Below are positions 14,990-19,277 of a stretch of DNA of 19,277 nucleotides, one piece after another. Within the stretch, counting starts at the first letter, position 1. Each line of letters starts with the position of its first letter. The notes under the pieces are model-generated. The model saw only the letters and a list, made by a program, of their open reading frames with translations. It was not told the origin of the DNA and ran no database searches. Source of the DNA: Thermoflexales bacterium (GTDB lineage Bacteria > Chloroflexota > Anaerolineae > J036 > Brachytrichaceae); the NCBI GenBank assembly GCA_017998555.1, contig JAGOCU010000003.1:2967-22243 (forward strand), given 5' to 3'. The translations under genes were made by a program, and so were the position numbers.

Positions 14990-15949
14990 ATGGCTACCTA
15001 CTTCCTGCGTAAAGTCCTCTACGCGATTCCCAGCCTGCTTGGCATCAGCTTCATCATCTTCGCGGTTCTGTCGCTGGCGCCAGGCGACCCGCTGGCCGAA
15101 TTCGGAGCCAACCCGGAAGTGCCGGCCGAGGTCCGCGAGAACATCAAGAAGCAGCTTGGGCTGGACCAGCCGTGGCCGGTCCGCTACGTGAAATGGCTGG
15201 GTGCTCTATCGCAGGGCGAATTCGGGTTCTCGTTTTCGGCCCGAAAGCCGGTGACCGACCTGCTCGCCCAGCGCCTGCCCCAGACCCTGATGGTGGTCGG
15301 CGTGGCCTATCTCATCGCGCTCCTGATCGCCATCCCGGTCGGGGTCTTATCCGCCGCGCGGCCAAATTCGGCCGCCAGCCATCTCGTGAGCTTCATCACA
15401 ATGGTGGGCATCTCGCTGCCCACCTTTTTGACCGGGCTGATCTTGATCCTGATTTTCAGCGTGGAGTTGGGCATCTTGCCCATGATCTACGACACCAACA
15501 TCAAGCTCGACAGCCTGGACGGCTGGGGGAAACAGATCAAGCAGAGTCTGATGCCGGTCGCCGTCCTCGCCCTCTTCAACGCGGGCGCGATGACCCGCTT
15601 TGTGCGCAGCGCCATGCTCGAGAACCTGCCGGCCGACTATGTGCGCACGGCGCGCGCCAAGGGTCTGAGCGAATGGTCGGTCATCATCAAGCACGCCCTG
15701 CGCAACAGCCTGATCCCGGTCGTCACCCTGATCGCCATCAACCTGCCCGGCGTCTTTACGGGCGCGATCATCACGGAGCAGATCTTCCGGGTCAACGGCA
15801 TCGGCGAGCTGCTTGTCACATCGGTGCAGAAATCGGACACGCCGGTCGTCATGGCCATCGTCTTCATCTATGCCGTACTGGTCGTCGCCAGCCAATTGGT
15901 TGCTGACGTCGTCTATGGCGTATTGGATCCGCGCATCAAATTCGCCTAG
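14990..15949 (+). CDS. ABC transporter permease, DppB/OppB type
   Basis: First integral-membrane subunit of the peptide/nickel-type importer, 319 aa. The N-terminus YFLRKVLYAIPSLLGISFII is the typical first helix of this family, followed by LAPGDPLAEFG and an extracytoplasmic segment with QLGLDQPWPVRYVKWLG. About six membrane helices can be drawn. The cytoplasmic EAA loop that contacts the ATPase is ADYVRTARAKGLSEWSVIIK, followed by HALRNSLIPV. The C-terminus VADVVYGVLDPRIKF is the usual family ending. The start codon is weakly served by a ribosome site (ACGGAATCT). It lies 3 nt before the next permease gene, so the two are translated together. Confidence 0.93.
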   Translation: MATYFLRKVLYAIPSLLGISFIIFAVLSLAPGDPLAEFGANPEVPAEVRENIKKQLGLDQPWPVRYVKWLGALSQGEFGFSFSARKPVTDLLAQRLPQTLMVVGVAYLIALLIAIPVGVLSAARPNSAASHLVSFITMVGISLPTFLTGLILILIFSVELGILPMIYDTNIKLDSLDGWGKQIKQSLMPVAVLALFNAGAMTRFVRSAMLENLPADYVRTARAKGLSEWSVIIKHALRNSLIPVVTLIAINLPGVFTGAIITEQIFRVNGIGELLVTSVQKSDTPVVMAIVFIYAVLVVASQLVADVVYGVLDPRIKFA

Positions 15950-15952
15950 GCC

Positions 15953-16888
15953 ATGACAACAGCCGTAGCCAAAACCCCCTTGCCGGCGCGTCCAGCGGCC
16001 TCCAGCGTCAAGATCCGCACTCAGTCCGAGGAAGCGTGGCGGCGCTTTCGCCGCCACACCACGGCCATGATCGGCCTGATTGTGCTTGTGTTTCTGATCG
16101 CCGCCGTCATGCTTGGGCCGCTGATCTATACGGCCAGCCCGCTCAAGTCCAACTTCGCGGTCGCCAACGCGCCGATGTTCGGCAAGTTCATTTTCGGCAC
16201 CGATGACCTGGGCCGGGACATGCTGGCCCGGATCTTCTTTGGCGGGCGCATCTCCATTGCGGTCGGGCTCTTCGCCATGGCCGTCTCAATCATCATCGGC
16301 ACCCTGGTCGGCGCCTTTGCCGGTTTTGTAGGCGGCGCCACCGACTTCATCCTGAGCCGCTTCACCGACCTATTCCAGTCGCTGCCGGCTGTCCCGGTGC
16401 TCTTGCTGGTGACGTATCTCTTTCGCGACGAGGCAAAAAAGATCCTCGGCCGCGAACTCGGGATCTTCTTCCTGATCGTCGGCGTGATTGGCGCGCTGAC
16501 CTGGATGACGACAGCCCGCCTCGTGCGCGGTTCATTTCTCTCGCTCAAGACACGCGAGTTCGTCGAGGCCGCCCATGCGCTCGGCGTATCGCGCCTGGGG
16601 ATCATGTTCCGCCACATCCTGCCCAACGCGCTCGGCCCCATCATCGTGGCCGCCACGCTGAACGTGGGCGGGGCCATCATCACCGAGTCGGTGCTGTCCT
16701 TCCTGGGGGTGGGCTTCGAGGCCGACTGGCCGACCTGGGGCAGCCTGGTCTTCAGCTACAAGGACTACATCGGGATCAACAACCAGGCCGTGCTGTTGCC
16801 CGCCTTCGGGATCTTCATCACCGTCCTGGCGGTGAACTACCTGGGCGAGGGTCTGCGCGACGCGTTTGACCCGCGGCGCGGACGATAA
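15953..16888 (+). CDS. ABC transporter permease, DppC/OppC type
   Basis: Second membrane subunit of the importer, 311 aa, partner of the preceding permease. It has the DppC-type layout: a polar N-terminus with EEAWRRFRRHTTAMIGL before the first helix, the extracytoplasmic motif FGTDDLGRDMLARIFFGGRI, and the EAA loop REFVEAAHALGVSRLGIMFR followed by HILPNALGPIIV, then ITESVLSFLGVGF and the ending GLRDAFDPRRGR. The gene begins 3 nt after the previous stop. No ATP-binding subunit follows: the next gene is convergent after a hairpin. The ATPases must therefore be encoded elsewhere or shared with another importer. Confidence 0.93.
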   Translation: MTTAVAKTPLPARPAASSVKIRTQSEEAWRRFRRHTTAMIGLIVLVFLIAAVMLGPLIYTASPLKSNFAVANAPMFGKFIFGTDDLGRDMLARIFFGGRISIAVGLFAMAVSIIIGTLVGAFAGFVGGATDFILSRFTDLFQSLPAVPVLLLVTYLFRDEAKKILGRELGIFFLIVGVIGALTWMTTARLVRGSFLSLKTREFVEAAHALGVSRLGIMFRHILPNALGPIIVAATLNVGGAIITESVLSFLGVGFEADWPTWGSLVFSYKDYIGINNQAVLLPAFGIFITVLAVNYLGEGLRDAFDPRRGR

Positions 16889-16900
16889 CGAAACGCGAAA

Positions 16901-16923
16901 AGGGGCGACCGCGGGTCGCCCCT
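16901..16923. terminator. Bidirectional hairpin between convergent genes
   Basis: AGGGGCGACC (16901-16910), loop GCG, exact complement (16914-16923). It sits in the 44-bp gap between the permease and LeuD-like genes. No T-tract on either strand, so efficiency is uncertain. Short AGGGGCG...CGCCCCT palindromes of this kind are frequent in bacterial intergenic DNA and differ from the long H1-H8 elements. Confidence 0.55.
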
Positions 16924-16932
16924 ACAACGTAA

Positions 16933-17463
16933 TTAGCCCTCGCCCGCGAATTTGACCTCGGGCATTGGCAAATGCTCGGTGCCCAGCTTTCGGCGCAGCA
17001 TCGGGATCAACCCGCCCGCGTCGATGATGGCCATCACCGAAGGCGACAGAGCCGGAAAGGAAAATGTCTCTTCGCCGACCGTCACCGTGTTGGCCAACAG
17101 ATCGACGCTGAGTGTCCCGCCATGGGTGGCGGCATCCACCGCCTCGGCGCACACCACCGGCAGCACGCCGTTGTTGACGCAGTTGCGGAAGAAGATCCGG
17201 GCGAAGGAGCGGGCCACAATTACCCGCACCCCGCATTGTTTGATGCACACGGCGGCCTGCTCGCGCGAGCTGCCGCACCCGAAGTTTTTGCCGCCCACAA
17301 TGACGTCGTCGGGCCGGGCGCCCTTGGCGAACTCAGGATCGAGGTCCTCGAGGGCGTGCTTCGCCAGGTCGTGGGCGGCGACGGTGTAGGTGTATTTGCC
17401 GGGAAAAATGACGTCGGTGTTGATGTCGTCGCCGTATTTCCAGACGCGTCCGCTGATTTGCAT
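16933..17463 (-). CDS. LeuD/HacB-type aconitase-superfamily hydro-lyase small subunit
   Basis: Small (swivel-domain) subunit of a 3-isopropylmalate dehydratase-like enzyme, 176 aa, which needs an iron-sulfur large subunit (LeuC type) to work. Family motifs: GDDINTD (residues 11-17), GGKNFGCGSSREQA (57-70) and SFARIFFRNCVNNGV (86-100). The substrate-recognition loop after IFPGK reads YTYT (24-27), unlike the YLRT and YLVY forms I recall for characterised homoaconitase and isopropylmalate isomerase, so the substrate is open: isopropylmalate, citramalate, dimethylmalate or homoaconitate are all possible. No large-subunit gene is adjacent. Its neighbours on the same strand (MaoC, CitE) handle C5 branched acyl-CoAs, which makes a citramalate/mesaconate-type substrate attractive but unproven. 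A -10-like box precedes the ATG directly, so it may be transcribed separately. Confidence 0.87.
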   Translation of the reverse strand: MQISGRVWKYGDDINTDVIFPGKYTYTVAAHDLAKHALEDLDPEFAKGARPDDVIVGGKNFGCGSSREQAAVCIKQCGVRVIVARSFARIFFRNCVNNGVLPVVCAEAVDAATHGGTLSVDLLANTVTVGEETFSFPALSPSVMAIIDAGGLIPMLRRKLGTEHLPMPEVKFAGEG

Positions 17464-17470
17464 GGCGGGG

Positions 17471-17476
17471 ATGATA
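17471..17476 (-). promoter_or_regulatory. -10-like hexamer TATCAT for the LeuD-like gene
   Basis: On the minus strand TATCAT ends 7 nt before the ATG (17461-17463), implying a leaderless or 1-nt-leader mRNA. There is no Shine-Dalgarno in between. The -35 position falls in the left arm of palindrome H8. Confidence 0.45.
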
Positions 17477-17486
17477 ACTGTATTGC

Positions 17487-17533
17487 TGGCGAAATCGGTA
17501 TCAACGGCTTCGCCGTTGATACCGATTTCGCCA
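17487..17533. repeat. Long perfect palindrome H8 (22-bp arms, TTC loop)
   Basis: Arms 17487-17508 and 17512-17533 pair exactly around TTC (17509-17511). Outer block TGGCGAAATCGG, inner tip CAACGGC; the arm is less GC-rich than the others. It lies between the AhpD-like stop and the LeuD-like promoter, both on the minus strand. In the direction of those genes no T-tract follows it. Confidence 0.95.
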
Positions 17534-17540
17534 AAAATAC

Positions 17541-17933
17541 CTACTTGAACCGCTCGTCAACCGGCACGTCGTAGCCAATCGCCAGGCGATTGGTCTGATT
17601 GGCCAGGGCGACGATGGCCATGAGTTCGCCGAACATTTCGTCAGTCATCCCCTTCGCCCGCGCGGCCGCGCCGTGCGAAGCCCGGCAATAGTCGCAGTTA
17701 TTCGTCACGCTCACCGCGACGTAAATCATCTCGCGCACCAGGGGATCGAGCGCGCCCGGCCCGCCCATGACCTCCTTCACGCTCTCCCACACCCGTTTGA
17801 GGGTCGGCGGATGACTGGCCACCGCCTTCCAGAAGTTGTTGATAAAGTCCGTTTTGCGGGTGGCGCGGATGTCATCGTAGACGGCTCGGACTTCCGGGCC
17901 GGCGTCCTCGTATTCAATCAGGGCGGTGGGCAT
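17541..17933 (-). CDS. AhpD-like / carboxymuconolactone decarboxylase family protein
   Basis: Small all-helical protein of 130 aa in the AhpD/CMD family. The redox motif is CDYCRASH (CxxC with a His three residues on, in VTNNCDYCRASHGAAARAKG), the arrangement used by AhpD-type alkylhydroperoxidases, so thiol-disulfide or peroxidase chemistry is likelier than lactone decarboxylation. The substrate is unknown. The ATG is preceded by AGGAG with short spacing and lies 10 nt after the stop of the CitE-like gene, so it belongs to the MaoC-CitE operon. It may protect that pathway from peroxides or be a passenger; the sequence does not say. Palindrome H8 starts 7 nt after the stop. Confidence 0.88.
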   Translation of the reverse strand: MPTALIEYEDAGPEVRAVYDDIRATRKTDFINNFWKAVASHPPTLKRVWESVKEVMGGPGALDPLVREMIYVAVSVTNNCDYCRASHGAAARAKGMTDEMFGELMAIVALANQTNRLAIGYDVPVDERFK

Positions 17934-17943
17934 GGGTCTCCTG

Positions 17944-18819
17944 TCAACTCAGTCCCGCGGCCCGCGCGCGGGCCAGGACATTTTCGGCGGACTTGACGAC
18001 CGGGGCGTCGATCATCCGCCCCTCCAGGGCGAAGGCGGCGATACCAGCGGCCTGATATTGGGCCGCCGCCGACACAATCGCCACCGCGCGGGCGATCTCA
18101 TCGGGACTCGGGGCGAAGGCGCGGTTGATGATCTCAAGTTGCCCAGGGTGGATCGCCATCTTGCCGGCATAGCCAAGCTGCCGGCCAAAGCGGCACTCCG
18201 CCTCCAGCCCAGCCGAGTCCTCAAGATCAAACCGCACGAGGTCAATGGCGTCCAGCCCATACGCGGCCGCCGCGGCGACGACGGCGCTCCGGGCGTAGAG
18301 CACTTCCTCGCCGCGCTCGGTTCGGGTCGCGCCCACGCTCGCGGCATAGTCCTCCGCTCCAAACATCAGGGCCGTCAGGCGCGGACTGGCCTGGGCGATC
18401 TCGCGCAAGTTCATCACCCCCAGCGCCGTCTCGATCACCGCCCACAGCCGCACCCGCGAGGCCAGCACCCCGAGGCCAATCGCGACCTTGTCCATGCGAT
18501 GGCTGATCGCGCGCACATCATCGGGGGTTTCGACCTTGGGAATGATGTAGCCGTCCGGATTGGCCAGAATGGTCTCGCCCAGATCATCAGAATACAAATC
18601 GCTCGAGGCCGGGTTGATCCGGACCAGCCGCTCGCGCCCGCCGAAGTCGATTCCCCGCAGGGCGGCGGCCGTCACCGCGCGCGCCTCCGTTTTTTGGGCC
18701 GGGGCGACGCCATCCTCGAGATCGATCGCCACGCAGTCGCAGGGCAGGCGGGCGGCCTTCTCGATCTTGCGGGCGCTATCGCCCGGCATGAACAGGACGG
18801 AGCGGCGGAGTCGATTCAT
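17944..18819 (-). CDS. CitE/HpcH-type acyl-CoA lyase (malyl-/citramalyl-CoA lyase-like)
   Basis: Mg-dependent TIM-barrel C-C lyase of the HpcH/HpaI/CitE family, 291 aa, cytoplasmic. Motifs: RRSVLFMPGDSARKIEKA at the N-terminus, AIDLEDGVAP (metal and CoA region), LVRINP (substrate Arg), WAVIETALGVMNL (metal-binding Glu), LMFGAEDYAASVG, and GKMAIHPGQLEIINRAF near the end. Stand-alone proteins of this type cleave malyl-CoA, methylmalyl-CoA or citramalyl-CoA rather than citrate. The start at 18817-18819 gives the standard MNRLRRS N-terminus and overlaps the MaoC stop as ATGA; an earlier in-frame ATG at 18852 would add 11 atypical residues. Coupling to a MaoC hydratase resembles the itaconate-degradation pair (itaconyl-CoA hydratase plus citramalyl-CoA lyase) and the MaoC-CitE pair of actinobacterial leucine-degradation loci. 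Confidence 0.88.
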   Translation of the reverse strand: MNRLRRSVLFMPGDSARKIEKAARLPCDCVAIDLEDGVAPAQKTEARAVTAAALRGIDFGGRERLVRINPASSDLYSDDLGETILANPDGYIIPKVETPDDVRAISHRMDKVAIGLGVLASRVRLWAVIETALGVMNLREIAQASPRLTALMFGAEDYAASVGATRTERGEEVLYARSAVVAAAAAYGLDAIDLVRFDLEDSAGLEAECRFGRQLGYAGKMAIHPGQLEIINRAFAPSPDEIARAVAIVSAAAQYQAAGIAAFALEGRMIDAPVVKSAENVLARARAAGLS

Positions 18820-19277
18820 GGTGCGGATGCCGGCCGCATCTTCATCAGACACGCGCGCTCGAAGACCAGGACAATCTCGCCCTTCTGGTTGCGCCCGGTG
18901 TGTCTCAGGCGCACGATGCCGTTGTCCGGGCGGCTGGCCGAGGCGCGCCGCTCGATCACCTCGGTCCGGACATACAGCGTGTCGCCATGAAGCATTGGGC
19001 GGGGGTGCCGCACGTTATCGTAGCCAAGATTGGCAACCAGCGTGCCCTCGGTCAGATCGGCGACGGTCAGCCCGACCGCCAACCCGAGGGTGAACAGCCC
19101 ATTCACAATGCGCGTCCCGAACTCCGTGCGAGACGCGTAGTCCTCGTTCAGGTGCAAGGGCTGGGTGTTCATCGTCATCGCGCTGAACAGCACGTTGTCG
19201 GTCTCGGTGATCGTCCGGCCGTTGGGATGATCAAAGATCTGGCCCACCTCGAGGTCCTCGTAGTATTTGCCCGCCAT
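18816..19277 (-). CDS. MaoC-family acyl-CoA hydratase (CitE-linked type)
   Basis: Hot-dog-fold enoyl-CoA hydratase-like protein, 153 aa, apparently complete, with its ATG at the last three bases of the window (ribosome site and promoter lie outside). The N-terminus YYEDLEVGQIFDHPNGRTIT is typical. The hydratase signature appears as TMNTQPLHLNEDYASRTEFG: the His is kept, while the Asp of the common (R)-hydratase motif (TGDxNPxH) is Asn here. From memory the TMNTxPLH form is usual in MaoC proteins coupled to CitE-type lyases, so this probably marks a subfamily rather than a dead enzyme. Likely substrates are mesaconyl-, itaconyl- or methylfumaryl-type CoA esters, whose hydration product would be cleaved by the next gene, with which it overlaps (ATGA). 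A CoA-transferase might be expected upstream, outside the window. Confidence 0.87.
   Translation of the reverse strand: MAGKYYEDLEVGQIFDHPNGRTITETDNVLFSAMTMNTQPLHLNEDYASRTEFGTRIVNGLFTLGLAVGLTVADLTEGTLVANLGYDNVRHPRPMLHGDTLYVRTEVIERRASASRPDNGIVRLRHTGRNQKGEIVLVFERACLMKMRPASAP

Noticed and set aside
18820..18852. ATG at 18852 as the CitE-like start
   Set aside because: It adds 11 residues atypical for the family and a long overlap with the MaoC gene; the ATGA overlap start at 18819 gives the standard N-terminus.
1..19277. tRNA, rRNA, tmRNA, insertion sequences or prophage genes
   Set aside because: No cloverleaf-like T-arm with matching acceptor, no rRNA signature, and no transposase, integrase or phage protein was found on either strand.

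Overview
High-GC bacterial chromosome, most likely Chloroflexota (Anaerolineae or a related class). Basis: no taxonomic marker is present; the hint comes from three lipoproteins (ankyrin protein, LysM/M23 peptidase, ABC solute-binding protein) that carry long Ala/Thr/Pro-rich linkers right after the lipobox Cys, a style common in that phylum. The assignment is tentative. No RNA genes, CRISPR, insertion sequences, prophage or recognisable defence island were seen.

Layout. 1-6405 (+): a two-gene addB-addA operon for double-strand-break end processing (addB is cut off at its 5' end by the window edge). 6481-7340 (+): KDPG/KHG aldolase followed after 2 nt by a 70-aa membrane protein. 7467-8261 (+): ankyrin-repeat lipoprotein; 8288-8839 (+): membrane-anchored monohaem cytochrome c. 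8900-10438 (-): LysM/M23 lipoprotein. 10573-11544 (-): UDP-glucose 4-epimerase. 11649-12500 (-): FTR1-type iron permease. 12501-13081: a 580-bp intergenic region with two palindromes, a TATAAT box and a long leader. 13082-16888 (+): peptide/nickel-type ABC cassette (solute-binding lipoprotein plus two permeases) without ATPase genes. 16933-19277 (-): MaoC hydratase, CitE-type acyl-CoA lyase, AhpD-like protein and a LeuD-type small subunit, which together suggest metabolism of C5 branched dicarboxylates (mesaconate, itaconate, citramalate), an inference from family and context.

The most unusual content is between the genes. Eight long perfect palindromes (arms of 20-26 bp, loops of 3-6 nt) occupy seven of the gaps between transcription units and are absent from gaps inside operons. 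Their arms differ in sequence but follow one plan: an outer GGAAGCGA-like block, a variable middle that is always perfectly paired, and an inner CCCCGGC-like tip. Six have the loop TTC or TCC on the + strand whatever the direction of the neighbouring genes, so their complementary strand reads GCGAAGC or GCGGAGC, matching the GCGNAGC class of unusually stable DNA mini-hairpins. Most lack a T-tract, so they are not ordinary terminators. Two shorter hairpins (14934-14962, 16901-16923) look like conventional attenuator/terminator structures.

A second theme is initiation: five genes (aldolase, cytochrome c, M23 protein, galE, leuD-like) have a -10-like hexamer only 6-9 nt before the start codon, implying leaderless or nearly leaderless mRNAs, while the small membrane ORF, the FTR1 gene, the solute-binding protein and the AhpD-like gene have Shine-Dalgarno sequences.
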